Below are positions 26,805-34,976 of a stretch of DNA of 49,964 bases, one piece after another. Made by a program: the position numbers and the translations under genes. The notes below the pieces were generated by a model that had not been told where the DNA came from, made no database searches, and saw only the letters and a list, made by a program, of their open reading frames with translations. The stretch is from JBEBXQ01 sp040391535 (GTDB lineage Bacteria; Bacteroidota; Bacteroidia; Cytophagales; Spirosomataceae): the NCBI GenBank assembly GCA_040391535.1, contig JBEBXQ010000014.1, positions 1 through 49,964 on the forward strand, in the 5' to 3' direction. How positions within the stretch are numbered: position 1 is the first letter of the stretch; the number at the start of each line of letters is the position of its first letter.

Positions 26805-28121
26805 TCAGGCTTCGATTGTACTTGCACTCTCTCCTTTTACCCTTCCGGATTTCATCAATCCTTCATAGCGGCGCATCAGGAGATAACTTTCGATCTGCTG
26901 TAAGGTATCCAGTACCACCCCTACCATAATAAGAAGGGAAGTGCCACCAAAAAACTGTGCAAAATCATGCGTCATTCCCAAAAGGCTTGCAAATGCAGGC
27001 ATAATAGCCACAACAGCAAGTAATATAGCACCCGGGAAAGTAATCCGGTCAAGCACAGTACTGATAAAATCAGATGTCTGCTGACCAGGCTTAATGCCGG
27101 GAATAAATCCGCCACCCCGCTTCATATCGTCTGAAATCTGCTGAGGGTTTACCGAAATCGCTGTATAAAAGAATGTAAATACAATGATCAGAAAGGCAAA
27201 TAACAGGTTGTACTGCCATGATGTAAAATCAGCAAATACTGCAGCTATATTGCTGGCAGTATCACTTTCTTCAGCAAAGAGAGACGCAACAAAAGACGGT
27301 ACAAACATCAGCGCCTGAGCGAAAATGATCGGCATTACACCGGCAGCATTCACTTTCAGCGGAAGATATTGTCTTTGTCCGCGTGTTATTTTATTACCGA
27401 CTACCTGTTTTGCATACTGGATAGGAATCCGGCGGACAGCCTGCGTAAGCATCACTGCACCCATAATCACGAAATACAAAGCTACAATCTCAAGAACGAA
27501 CAGTAATATCTGGCCACTTCCTCTTGAAGAAAACTCTTTGATGATTGACTCCGGAAATCTGGAAACAATCCCGATCATGATCAGCATGGAAATCCCGTTT
27601 CCGACACCTTTATCAGTAATTCTTTCACCAAGCCACATACAGAACATGGTACCTGCTGTAAGAATAAATACTGAAGAAATGGTAAACATACTTCTGGTAA
27701 CCAGCAAAGCTTCATCAGGTACCATCGTATTCAGGTATGTCATTCCTTGTGCAAAAGTGACAATGATCGTAAGAATACGGGTAATCTGATTCAATTTTTT
27801 CCTGCCGGACTCACCTTCTTTCTGCATCTTCTGGAAATAAGGCAAAGCCATCGTCAACAATTGTATGGCGATGGATGCAGAAATGTAAGGCATAATACCC
27901 AAGGCAAAAATCGAAACTCTGCTGAATCCACCACCCAGGAAAGTATCCAGTAAACCTAATAACCCTTGCGAATTGAAGTTCATCAGGTCAGGTTCAATAC
28001 CCGGTAGAATTACAAAGGATCCCAGACGGAAAACCGTAATAAACAAAAGAGTGTTGAGAATACGTGTTCTCAACTCCTCAATTGAAAAAATATTTTTAAT
28101 AGTTTCGATAAATCGCTTCAT
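26805..28121 (-). CDS. secY: Protein translocase subunit SecY
   Basis: The 438-aa membrane protein has ten predicted transmembrane segments and SecY blocks: RLGSFVILPGIEPDL, NTFLGG-like plug region (LLDTFLGGGFSRVSIFALGIMPYISASI), GIGNG-type VGNGISMLIMIGI, and PGQQTSDFISTVLDRIT. It is the channel of the Sec system. Its place after rplO in the spc operon is the common one. adk, found after secY in Firmicutes, is absent. Confidence 0.98.
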   Translation of the reverse strand: MKRFIETIKNIFSIEELRTRILNTLLFITVFRLGSFVILPGIEPDLMNFNSQGLLGLLDTFLGGGFSRVSIFALGIMPYISASIAIQLLTMALPYFQKMQKEGESGRKKLNQITRILTIIVTFAQGMTYLNTMVPDEALLVTRSMFTISSVFILTAGTMFCMWLGERITDKGVGNGISMLIMIGIVSRFPESIIKEFSSRGSGQILLFVLEIVALYFVIMGAVMLTQAVRRIPIQYAKQVVGNKITRGQRQYLPLKVNAAGVMPIIFAQALMFVPSFVASLFAEESDTASNIAAVFADFTSWQYNLLFAFLIIVFTFFYTAISVNPQQISDDMKRGGGFIPGIKPGQQTSDFISTVLDRITFPGAILLAVVAIMPAFASLLGMTHDFAQFFGGTSLLIMVGVVLDTLQQIESYLLMRRYEGLMKSGRVKGESASTIEA

Positions 28122-28140
28122 ATTGCGGGTTTCTGCTGTT

Positions 28141-28170
28141 ACCGGTTAGCAAATTGAATAAACAACCGGT
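28141..28170 (-). promoter_or_regulatory. Hairpin in the rplO-secY gap
   Basis: ACCGGTT (28141-28147) pairs with AACCGGT (28164-28170) over a 16-nt loop. It starts only 4 nt beyond the rplO stop on the minus strand and ends about 20 nt before the secY ATG. No T-run follows. Its role is unknown; mRNA processing or control of secY translation are options. Confidence 0.45.
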
Positions 28171-28174
28171 TGGG

Positions 28175-28630
28175 TTATAGTTTGATGGCTTTTCCACCTA
28201 CTTTCTCAATAGCCTCAACAGCGGCGCCTGAGAAAGCATGTAATTTGATTTCTACAGGAGAAGTGAGCTCTCCTCTGTTCAATACCTTCACCAGGTCTTT
28301 GCTTCCCACGTAACCATGACTCACGAGAAAATCGAAATCAATCACATTTACGCTGAATTTTTCAACAAAGCCCTGAACAGTATCCAGGTTGATTACTTTA
28401 TAAGCAACTCTGTTCAGGTTTTTAAAACCAAATTTCGGAACACGTCTCTGTAAAGGCATCTGACCACCTTCAAAACCGGCTTTACGGCTGTAGCCCGAAC
28501 GGGACTGCGCACCTTTATGGCCTTTTGTGGAGGTACCACCTCTTCCGGAACCTGTTCCACGACCAATACGCTTACGGGTTTTAACCGAACCTTCCGCAGG
28601 TTTAAGTGAACTGAGATTCATTACTTTCAA
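28175..28630 (-). CDS. rplO: 50S ribosomal protein L15
   Basis: The 151-aa protein has the glycine- and arginine-rich N-terminus RIGRGTGSGRGGTSTKGHKG, then GFEGGQMPLQRRVPKFGF, and a C-terminal globular part ending VEAIEKVGGKAIKL. It threads into 23S rRNA late in assembly. Only 4 nt separate it from rpmD. Confidence 0.98.
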   Translation of the reverse strand: MKVMNLSSLKPAEGSVKTRKRIGRGTGSGRGGTSTKGHKGAQSRSGYSRKAGFEGGQMPLQRRVPKFGFKNLNRVAYKVINLDTVQGFVEKFSVNVIDFDFLVSHGYVGSKDLVKVLNRGELTSPVEIKLHAFSGAAVEAIEKVGGKAIKL

Positions 28631-28634
28631 ATAT

Positions 28635-28814
28635 TTAAATTTCTTCTACTTTAACCAAGTGGTTTACTGTACGGATCATACCGTCAATAGCACCATTTCT
28701 TTCTTTCTCAACAGACCGGTTGATTTTACCTAATCCCAAAGCCTTGATGGTTCTTTTCTGAACATCCGGTCTTTTGATGGTACTCTTGATCTGAGTTATA
28801 CGAACTTTAGTCAT
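28635..28814 (-). CDS. rpmD: 50S ribosomal protein L30
   Basis: A 59-aa frame in the rplO-rpsE gap starts MTKVRITQIKSTIKRPDVQK and continues RTIKALGLGKINR to NHLVKVEEI. This is uL30 of the short bacterial type. It is below the usual ORF length cut-off but lies in its standard place between rpsE and rplO. Confidence 0.97.
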   Translation of the reverse strand: MTKVRITQIKSTIKRPDVQKRTIKALGLGKINRSVEKERNGAIDGMIRTVNHLVKVEEI

Positions 28815-28841
28815 TATTTCTCTTGCTCTTAAAGTACTTTA

Positions 28842-29357
28842 TTAACCATTAAACACCTTATTCAGAGAAACCCTGCGCTGCATCGCAATCTGGTGAGGGG
28901 CTCTCATTTTAAGTAATGCATCTACTGTTGCTTTCACCACATTGTGCGGGTTGGAAGAGCCTTTGGACTTAGCAACCACATCGTGAATACCAGCTACTTC
29001 AAAAACAGCACGCATTGCACCACCGGCGTTAACACCGGTACCTGGAGCTGCTGGTTTCACAAGTACCAGACCACCACTGAATTTACCTTCCATTTCATGA
29101 GGAACAGTAGTTTTCAGCAAGGGAATCTGAACCAGATTTTTCTTAGCATCATCAATTCCTTTGGAGATGGCGTCAGTAACTTCATTGGCTTTACCCAATC
29201 CGTAACCAATAACACCTTTTCCATCACCAACCACTACGATTGCAGAAAAGCTGAAACGGCGTCCGCCCTTTACTACCTTGGCTACTCTGTTGATTGCTAC
29301 AACGCGCTCCTTGAGCTCTTGTTCGTTAACCTTTGCAGGTCTTGCTATATTAGACAT
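28842..29357 (-). CDS. rpsE: 30S ribosomal protein S5
   Basis: The 171-aa protein has the double-stranded RNA-binding domain (ERVVAINRVAKVVKGGRR, FSAIVVVGDGKGVIGYGLGKA) and the C-terminal block GTGVNAGGAMRAVFEVAGI, SKGSSNPHNVVKATVDALL. It helps shape the mRNA entry channel. It lies 10 bp after rplR. Confidence 0.98.
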   Translation of the reverse strand: MSNIARPAKVNEQELKERVVAINRVAKVVKGGRRFSFSAIVVVGDGKGVIGYGLGKANEVTDAISKGIDDAKKNLVQIPLLKTTVPHEMEGKFSGGLVLVKPAAPGTGVNAGGAMRAVFEVAGIHDVVAKSKGSSNPHNVVKATVDALLKMRAPHQIAMQRRVSLNKVFNG

Positions 29358-29367
29358 AAGTTCAATC

Positions 29368-29718
29368 TTAGAATTTTAAGCCTCCCTCACGGGCTCCTTC
29401 GGCTAATGCTTTTACTTTACCATGGTATAAGTACCCGCTCCGGTCGAAAACGACTGCCGAAATTCCGGCACTTAGTGCTTTTTCCGCCAGTTTTTTACCA
29501 ACTTCTGAAGCAATTTCAACGTTTGTATTCTCTTTTTTCCCTAATTCAAGAGATGAAGCACTGGTGATTGTCTCACCAGTTTCATCATTTGTAATCTGAG
29601 CGTAAATATTTGTATTAGAACGAAATACTGACAAACGAGGTCTTTCAGGGGTTCCGGAAATTTTCTTCCGGATCGAAAGCTTGATTCGTTGTCTTCTTTC
29701 TGTCTTTGCCGTCGCCAT
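29368..29718 (-). CDS. rplR: 50S ribosomal protein L18
   Basis: The 116-aa protein has the uL18 blocks RIKLSIRKKISGTPERPRLS, VFRSNTNIYAQI and the C-terminus VVFDRSGYLYHGKVKALAEG and AREGGLKF. It binds 5S rRNA with L5. A 43-bp gap separates it from rplF. Confidence 0.98.
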   Translation of the reverse strand: MATAKTERRQRIKLSIRKKISGTPERPRLSVFRSNTNIYAQITNDETGETITSASSLELGKKENTNVEIASEVGKKLAEKALSAGISAVVFDRSGYLYHGKVKALAEGAREGGLKF

Positions 29719-29761
29719 TTCGGTTATTTTTAAAAATTGATAACTTCCGACTTAATTTGTC

Positions 29762-30319
29762 TTATTTCTTAGATGCTGACTTACCGGCTTTGCGGCGAAT
29801 CTGCTCACCCACAAAACGGATACCTTTACCTTTGTAAGGCTCGATTTTGCGTAATGAACGAATCTTAGCTGCTACAGAACCAAGTAGTTCCTTATCAATT
29901 CCTTCCAGGATAACTTTCGGATTCTGGCCTTTTTCAGTTAAAGCTGATACTTTAACCTCTGACGGAATTGATATAAAAATGTTGTGAGAGTAACCCAGGT
30001 TCAATTCAAGCAGATTTCCTGTTGCACTGGCTTTGTAACCAACCCCAACGATCTCCAGCTCTTTTTTGTAACCTTCACTCACGCCTATCACCATGTTGTT
30101 TACAAGTGACCTGTAAAGTCCGTGTAACGCTTTATGCGTTTTCTGTTCTGTAGGACGCTTGACAGTAACCACATTACCGTCTACTTCAACGCTGATTGCA
30201 GAATCAACCGCCTGCTCAAGGGTTCCTTTAGGACCTTTTACAGAAACAACGTTATCCTTACCTACTGATACACTTACACCAGCGGGCAATTCAATGATTT
30301 TATTTCCTATTCGTGACAT
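29762..30319 (-). CDS. rplF: 50S ribosomal protein L6
   Basis: The 185-aa protein has two L6 domains: MSRIGNKIIELPAGVSVSV, VSVKGPKGTLEQ at the start and GYSHNIFISIPSEVKV, RSLRKIEPYKGKGIRF near the end. It sits near the GTPase-associated centre. It lies 18 bp after rpsH. Length and motifs are ordinary. Confidence 0.98.
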   Translation of the reverse strand: MSRIGNKIIELPAGVSVSVGKDNVVSVKGPKGTLEQAVDSAISVEVDGNVVTVKRPTEQKTHKALHGLYRSLVNNMVIGVSEGYKKELEIVGVGYKASATGNLLELNLGYSHNIFISIPSEVKVSALTEKGQNPKVILEGIDKELLGSVAAKIRSLRKIEPYKGKGIRFVGEQIRRKAGKSASKK

Positions 30320-30337
30320 TGCTTTCTTGTATCTTTA

Positions 30338-30736
30338 TTAGTACACGAAACATAATACCTCACCACCTACATTCAGCGTTTTCGCTTCCTTATCAGTGAT
30401 TACGCCTTTTGACGTGGATAAGATAACTGTTCCTAAACCACTCAAAACACGAGGTACAGCATCAGCACCTGAATATTTTCTTAAACCTGGCTTACTGATT
30501 CTGCCCAGTTTAACGATGGCCGACTGCTTGGTTTGCGGATTATATTTCAAAGCGATTTTGATAGTTCCCTGAGGACCAGTCTCATCGAATTTGTAACTTT
30601 GAATATAACCTTTGTCAAACAGAACTTTAGTTATCTCTTTCTTTATATTAGAAGCCGGAATTTCAACAATCCTATGCTTCGCTTTTATGGCATTTCTGAT
30701 TCTGGTCAGATAATCTGCTATTGGATCCGTAACCAT
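30338..30736 (-). CDS. rpsH: 30S ribosomal protein S8
   Basis: The 132-aa protein starts with the S8 block DPIADYLTRIRNAIKAKHR and ends GLGTVILSTSKGVITDKEA and VGGEVLCFVY. S8 nucleates the central domain of 16S rRNA and in E. coli represses the spc operon by binding near rplE. The 75-bp gap before it is wide for this operon and contains a consensus-like -7 box. Confidence 0.98.
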   Translation of the reverse strand: MVTDPIADYLTRIRNAIKAKHRIVEIPASNIKKEITKVLFDKGYIQSYKFDETGPQGTIKIALKYNPQTKQSAIVKLGRISKPGLRKYSGADAVPRVLSGLGTVILSTSKGVITDKEAKTLNVGGEVLCFVY

Positions 30737-30773
30737 ATTGGTGACTGTTAACGCACTATCCTAAAAAGGCGTG

Positions 30774-30781
30774 CAAAGTTA
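30774..30781 (-). promoter_or_regulatory. Possible internal promoter between rpsN and rpsH
   Basis: TAACTTTG on the minus strand fits TAnnTTTG exactly and is followed by CA, as in many Bacteroidota promoters. It lies 38 nt before the rpsH ATG. The -33 region has only T-rich sequence without G. The box overlaps one arm of an imperfect stem (TTAACGCAC, 30748-30756, with GTGC and GTTAA, 30771-30782). Confidence 0.45.
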
Positions 30782-30811
30782 AGTAATTTTAATCAGAATT
30801 AAAAAAGGTAT

Positions 30812-31081
30812 TTACCAACTGGATTTGGTAACTCCGGGAATCTTCCCTTGAGAAGCCATATCACGGAACAAAACGCGGGAAATACCAAACTTACGCATAT
30901 AGCCTCTGGGGCGGCCCGTAATCTTACAACGGTTGTGCAATCTTACAGGGGAAGAGTTGCGCGGGAGCTTATCGAGACCTACGTAATCGCCGGCTTCTTT
31001 AAGTTGAGCCCTTTTCTCGGCATATCTCGCCACGAGGGCTTGCCTTTTACGTTCTCTTGCTTTTACTGATTCTTTTGCCAT
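30812..31081 (-). CDS. rpsN: 30S ribosomal protein S14 (zinc-free form)
   Basis: The 89-aa protein is the longer C-minus S14: MAKESVKARERKRQALVARY, then LPRNSSPVRLHNRCKITGRP and RGYMRKFGISRVLFRDMAS, ending GVTKSSW. It has a single Cys and no CxxC pairs, so it cannot hold the zinc found in the short form. It lies 34 bp after rplE. Confidence 0.98.
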   Translation of the reverse strand: MAKESVKARERKRQALVARYAEKRAQLKEAGDYVGLDKLPRNSSPVRLHNRCKITGRPRGYMRKFGISRVLFRDMASQGKIPGVTKSSW

Positions 31082-31115
31082 TATTCAGTGAATATCTATA
31101 TTCTTATTGTCTCTG

Positions 31116-31667
31116 TTATTTGGAAGATGCAAAAGGCATACCCAGTGCTTTCAGCAGCTGATAACTTTCTTCATCGGTTTTGGCAGTAGTTACAAAAGTA
31201 ATGTCCATACCTGTGATCCGATTGATCTTATCAATGCTGATCTCCGGGAAAATGATCTGCTCTTTAACTCCAAAGGTATAGTTACCTCTTCCGTCAAAAC
31301 CTTTGTCACTGATACCTTTGAAGTCCCTTACCCGTGGCAATGCAATTGCGGTAAGTCTGTCCAGGAATTCATACATACGTTCTCCGCGAAGTGTTACTTT
31401 CGCACCGATAGGCATGTTCTCACGCAGTTTAAAGTTTGAAACGGCTTTTTTGGAGATGGTTGGAATCGCTTTCTGTCCTGTGATCAGGCCAAGCTCCTCT
31501 ACTCCTATATCAACAAGTTTCTTGTCTGATACAGCTGCGCCAATTCCTTTGTTAAGTACAATCTTGGTCAGGCGTGGAACCTGCATGATTGATTTGTACT
31601 CAAACTTCTCATGTAGCTGTGCTACAATTTCGTTAGTATACTTTTCTTTTAATCTTGGTTTTGCCAT
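31116..31667 (-). CDS. rplE: 50S ribosomal protein L5
   Basis: The 183-aa protein shows uL5 blocks: MAKPRLKEKYTNEIVAQL, VPRLTKIVLNKGIGAA, AVSNFKLRENMPIGAKVTLR, and VRDFKGISDKGFDGRGNYT. It binds 5S rRNA in the central protuberance. It lies 51 bp after rplX. Confidence 0.98.
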   Translation of the reverse strand: MAKPRLKEKYTNEIVAQLHEKFEYKSIMQVPRLTKIVLNKGIGAAVSDKKLVDIGVEELGLITGQKAIPTISKKAVSNFKLRENMPIGAKVTLRGERMYEFLDRLTAIALPRVRDFKGISDKGFDGRGNYTFGVKEQIIFPEISIDKINRITGMDITFVTTAKTDEESYQLLKALGMPFASSK

Positions 31668-31718
31668 GATTGACAGTTAAATTATGGTGGATTACCGACC
31701 CACTTCTTCGTTTATGTA

Positions 31719-32060
31719 TTAACCGATGAAATTACCGGTCTTTTTCGAATACCTCTGAAGCTTTCCTTTATCGTTCAGTTTACGACCAACACGTGTCGCT
31801 TCGCCTGTAGAAGGATCAACTACCTGAAGGTTGCTGATATGAACAGCGCCTTCAACTTTCTCAATACGTCCCTGGGGATTCTGTGCATTAGGCTTAATGT
31901 GTTTTGTCACCAAGTTAACGCCTTCAACCCGCGCACGCTGCTTGTCTACCAATACAGAGAGAACCTTTCCGGTCTTCCCTTTGGAGTTTCCGCTGATTAC
32001 TTTTACGGTGTCACCAGTGCGGATATGCAATTTCGATGTATTATTATTTTTCTTTTCCAT
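31719..32060 (-). CDS. rplX: 50S ribosomal protein L24
   Basis: The 113-aa protein has the KOW motif near the N-terminus (KLHIRTGDTVKVISGNSKG, TGKVLSV) and the block RVEGVNLVTKHIKPN, IEKVEGAVHISNL. It starts assembly of domain I of 23S rRNA. The first nine residues (MEKKNNNTS) are an Asn/Lys-rich extension. Confidence 0.98.
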   Translation of the reverse strand: MEKKNNNTSKLHIRTGDTVKVISGNSKGKTGKVLSVLVDKQRARVEGVNLVTKHIKPNAQNPQGRIEKVEGAVHISNLQVVDPSTGEATRVGRKLNDKGKLQRYSKKTGNFIG

Positions 32061-32103
32061 TTTTCAAAAGGATTTGAAATATCGCTGTAGCTGATGCCTG
32101 TAA

Positions 32104-32472
32104 TTACAGTACTTCAGGAGCAAGCGATACGATCTTCATAAATTGCTTTTCACGAAGCTCACGTGCTACAGGACCGAAAATACGGGATCCTCTTGGCTCG
32201 TCATTGTTGTTAAGCAATACGGCTGCATTATCTTCGAACCTGATATAGCTTCCATCTTTACGACGGATCTCTTTTTTGGTTCTGACAACCACTGCTTTTG
32301 AAATTGTACCTTTCTTCATACTGCTTGAAGAAAGTGCAGATTTAACTGTTACTACAATTTTATCACCAACGGAAGCATAACGCTTGCCGGTACCACCCAA
32401 TACCCGGATAACCAGTACTTCTTTGGCGCCACTGTTGTCTGCAACAGATAACCTTGATTCTTGCTGTACCAT
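32104..32472 (-). CDS. rplN: 50S ribosomal protein L14
   Basis: The 122-aa protein starts MVQQESRLSVADNSGAKEVL and ends GPVARELREKQFMKIVSLAP EVL, with the central AVVVRTKKEIRRKDGSYIRF. It is part of the subunit interface. Only 5 nt separate it from rpsQ. Confidence 0.98.
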   Translation of the reverse strand: MVQQESRLSVADNSGAKEVLVIRVLGGTGKRYASVGDKIVVTVKSALSSSSMKKGTISKAVVVRTKKEIRRKDGSYIRFEDNAAVLLNNNDEPRGSRIFGPVARELREKQFMKIVSLAPEVL

Positions 32473-32477
32473 TGTTA

Positions 32478-32741
32478 TTATTTCGCTTTTTCAAGTATTT
32501 CTACTAATCTCCAACGCTTGCTTTTGCTTAAAGGGCGCGTTTCCATAACCCTGACGGTATCCCCGATGTTGCACTGATTGAGCTCGTCATGGGCCATCAA
32601 TTTGGTAGTTCTTTTCATGAACTTACCGTACATTGGGTGTTTGATTTTACGTTCTACGGCGATCACAATAGATTTCTCCATTTTATTGCTGACCACTTTT
32701 CCAACTCTCTCTTTGCGTAAGTTTCTTGCTACTGCTTCCAT
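32478..32741 (-). CDS. rpsQ: 30S ribosomal protein S17
   Basis: The 87-aa OB-fold protein reads RNLRKERVGKVVSNKMEKSI, RKIKHPMYGKFMKRTTKL, and GDTVRVMETRPLSKSKRWRL. It is an early 16S rRNA binder. It lies between rpmC and rplN as expected. Confidence 0.98.
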   Translation of the reverse strand: MEAVARNLRKERVGKVVSNKMEKSIVIAVERKIKHPMYGKFMKRTTKLMAHDELNQCNIGDTVRVMETRPLSKSKRWRLVEILEKAK

Positions 32742-32772
32742 AATAGAATAGCTGCTTTAAAATGTTTGCTGC

Positions 32773-32967
32773 TTATTTTGTTTTAGCCGTTAAAGCTGTG
32801 TTCAGGCGGGCAATCTGCCGGCGGGTAGCACGGATTCTTAACGGATTTTCAACTGGAGAAACAGCATGGGCAAACTTTAAACGTAGCAGACGCTCTTTCT
32901 CTTGACCTATTTGCTCCTTCAGCTGTTCAGCAGAAAGAGCGTTTATTTCCTGATTATTCTTCGACAT
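32773..32967 (-). CDS. rpmC: 50S ribosomal protein L29
   Basis: The 64-aa helical protein has LSAEQLKEQIGQEKERLLRL, KFAHAVSPVENPLRIRATRR and IARLNTAL. It lies at the peptide exit tunnel near the docking site for trigger factor and SRP. Length and position are ordinary. Confidence 0.97.
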   Translation of the reverse strand: MSKNNQEINALSAEQLKEQIGQEKERLLRLKFAHAVSPVENPLRIRATRRQIARLNTALTAKTK

Positions 32968-33003
32968 ATCGATACTGGTTTCAGTAATTAAAGACTAGGT
33001 ATA

Positions 33004-33429
33004 CTATTCCTGATAATCGCGACGAACGATAAACTTAGTCCTTACGGGCAATTTCTGAGCTGCTAAACGCAACGCTTCATTGGCTGTTTCAAGACTAACA
33101 CCCGTTGCTTCGAAAAGGATTGTACCTGGCTTAACCATAGCTACCCAATATTCCGGAGCACCTTTACCTTTACCCATCCTTACCTCTGCAGGCTTCTTTG
33201 TAATCGGCTTGTCAGGGAATACACGAATCCACACCTGACCTTCACGTTTCATGGCACGCGTAACAGAAATACGCGCAGCTTCAATCTGACGTGCAGTCAG
33301 CCAGCCTGGCTCTAGTGCTTTGATAGCAAAAGAACCGAAAGCGATCTGATGGCCACGAGTTGCCACACCGTTGAACGCTCCTTTATCTTTTTGTTGCTTG
33401 CGAAATCTGGTTCTTTTCGGCTGTAACAT
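33004..33429 (-). CDS. rplP: 50S ribosomal protein L16
   Basis: The 141-aa protein starts MLQPKRTRFRKQQKDKGAFN and includes RGHQIAFGSFAIKALEPGWL, RQIEAARISVTRAMKREGQV, GKGKGAPEYWVAMVKPG. It helps place the A-site tRNA. It lies 42 bp after rpsC. Confidence 0.98.
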   Translation of the reverse strand: MLQPKRTRFRKQQKDKGAFNGVATRGHQIAFGSFAIKALEPGWLTARQIEAARISVTRAMKREGQVWIRVFPDKPITKKPAEVRMGKGKGAPEYWVAMVKPGTILFEATGVSLETANEALRLAAQKLPVRTKFIVRRDYQE

Positions 33430-33471
33430 CTTTTCAGTTATTTACACCGGACAACATCCGGAAACCTTTAA

Positions 33472-34242
33472 TTATTTCTTTCTTTTGTTTCTTTTACGGC
33501 GGTCCGCACCTTTGTCCTCACCGGCACCACCACCGCGTCTTTCTCTGCGGTCATCTGATGATCTGCCACCTCTGTCATTGGACGGTGCAGCACTTGCACT
33601 TGGTGTAAGATCTCTCTTTCCGTAAAGTTCTCCTTTGAAGATCCAGACTTTGATTCCGATTTTTCCGTACACGGTTTGTGCTTCAGAAATAGCATAATCA
33701 ATGTCAGCTCTTAAAGTATGCAGTGGAATACGGCCTTCTTTATATTCTTCAGTACGTGCCATTTCAGCACCTCCCAAACGACCAGAAAGACGTATTTTGA
33801 TACCTAAAGCACCAACGCGCATCGCAGATCCGATGGATTGTTTCATAGCTCTTCTGTAAGAGATACGTGCTTCAAGTTGTTGTGCGATGGTTTCTCCCAC
33901 CAGTTTGGCGTCGATTTCAGGGCGCTTGATCTCATAAATGTTGATCTGAACGTCTTTCCCTGTAATCTTCTTAAGTTCTTCTTTGATTTTATCGACTTCA
34001 GTTCCGCCTTTTCCGATTACAATACCCGGACGGGCCGTGTGAATTGTAAGGGTAATCCGCTTAAGTGTTCTTTCAATGATTACTCTTGAAATTGCACCTT
34101 TTGGAATTCGGGCCTGAATATACTTACGTATTTTTTCGTCTTCTATCAGCTTATCAGAGAAATCTTTCCCACCGTACCAGTTTGACTCCCAACCTCTGAC
34201 GATTCCCAGCCTAAGACCTACCGGGTTAACTTTTTGTCCCAT
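33472..34242 (-). CDS. rpsC: 30S ribosomal protein S3 with charged low-complexity tail
   Basis: The 256-aa protein has the S3 N-terminal KH domain with VIGKGG (75-80) and a complete C-terminal domain ending VWIFKGELYGKRD (about 199-211). After this comes a 45-residue tail rich in Arg, Asp, Gly and Lys (about 212-256: SNDRGGRSSDDRRERRGGG, RRKRNKRKK). E. coli S3 has 233 residues, so the tail is only moderately longer but very different in composition. S3 lines the mRNA entry and helps unwind mRNA. It overlaps nothing; rplV ends 7 nt upstream. Confidence 0.98.
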   Translation of the reverse strand: MGQKVNPVGLRLGIVRGWESNWYGGKDFSDKLIEDEKIRKYIQARIPKGAISRVIIERTLKRITLTIHTARPGIVIGKGGTEVDKIKEELKKITGKDVQINIYEIKRPEIDAKLVGETIAQQLEARISYRRAMKQSIGSAMRVGALGIKIRLSGRLGGAEMARTEEYKEGRIPLHTLRADIDYAISEAQTVYGKIGIKVWIFKGELYGKRDLTPSASAAPSNDRGGRSSDDRRERRGGGAGEDKGADRRKRNKRKK

Positions 34243-34249
34243 TGGTATA

Positions 34250-34642
34250 TTATTGGTTTTCTTTTGATTCGAAACTGCTTAATTCATTGATCAGAGACTG
34301 CGACTCATCGTCGATCACAATTGTGATGTGGTTAGAACGCTTTCTGATCCGGTGTGCTCTTCCTTGCGGAGCGGGGCGTAAACGCTTCAGCATTTTTCCT
34401 CCGTCTACAAATGCACTCTTCACATAAAGGTCTGTGTCCTCCAGTTTGATATCTTCATTTTTCTGTTGCCAGTTAGCTACAGCTGACAACAATACTTTAT
34501 GAAGTACAGGCGCAGCAGATTGCGGCTGGTGTTTCAGTATCGCCAGGGCTTTACTGACTTTCTGCCCACGAATCAAATCTACCACCAACCTCATTTTGCG
34601 AGGTGAGGTAGGTACATTTCGTAATATTGCTCTTGCTTCCAT
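34250..34642 (-). CDS. rplV: 50S ribosomal protein L22
   Basis: The 130-aa protein has NVPTSPRKMRLVVDLIRGQK and the long tunnel-lining hairpin region ending RPAPQGRAHRIRKRSNHITI. It reaches into the peptide exit tunnel, where macrolide resistance changes occur in other bacteria. A 49-bp gap with a small hairpin precedes it. Confidence 0.98.
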   Translation of the reverse strand: MEARAILRNVPTSPRKMRLVVDLIRGQKVSKALAILKHQPQSAAPVLHKVLLSAVANWQQKNEDIKLEDTDLYVKSAFVDGGKMLKRLRPAPQGRAHRIRKRSNHITIVIDDESQSLINELSSFESKENQ

Positions 34643-34660
34643 GTTTGCTCTTTTTGTATC

Positions 34661-34682
34661 AACCGGCAGTTTTACTCCGGTT
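34661..34682 (-). promoter_or_regulatory. Small hairpin in the rpsS-rplV gap
   Basis: AACCGG (34661-34666) pairs with CCGGTT (34677-34682) over a 10-nt loop, ending about 18 nt before the rplV ATG on the minus strand. It is weak alone, but comparable hairpins occupy other wide gaps in this operon. Confidence 0.35.
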
Positions 34683-34691
34683 TAACATAGT

Positions 34692-34970
34692 TTATTTCCT
34701 TCCTTTATCCTTTTTAGCTGTATGCCCGCGAAAGTTACGTGTCGGTGCAAATTCTCCGAGTTTGTGACCTACCATGTTTTCAGTCACATACACAGGGATA
34801 AATTTGTTACCATTGTGCACCGCGAATGTATGGCCAATAAAATCAGGAGAAATCATGGAGCGGCGTGACCAGGTTTTAATAACAGACTTCTTACCTGAAT
34901 CATTCATTGTCTGAATTTTTCCTTCCAGACGAAAATCTATATAAGGTCCTTTTTTTAACGAACGTGCCAT
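34692..34970 (-). CDS. rpsS: 30S ribosomal protein S19
   Basis: The 92-aa protein starts MARSLKKGPYIDFRLEGKIQ and contains KTWSRRSMISPDFIGHTFAV and HKLGEFAPTRNFRGHTAKKD. It sits in the 30S head near S13. Only 6 nt separate it from rplB. Confidence 0.98.
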   Translation of the reverse strand: MARSLKKGPYIDFRLEGKIQTMNDSGKKSVIKTWSRRSMISPDFIGHTFAVHNGNKFIPVYVTENMVGHKLGEFAPTRNFRGHTAKKDKGRK

Positions 34971-34976
34971 TTTCTC

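Noticed and set aside
28944..29567. 207-aa open frame on the plus strand
   Set aside because: It lies entirely antisense to rpsE and rplR, has no recognisable domain, and its composition is that of a shadow frame.
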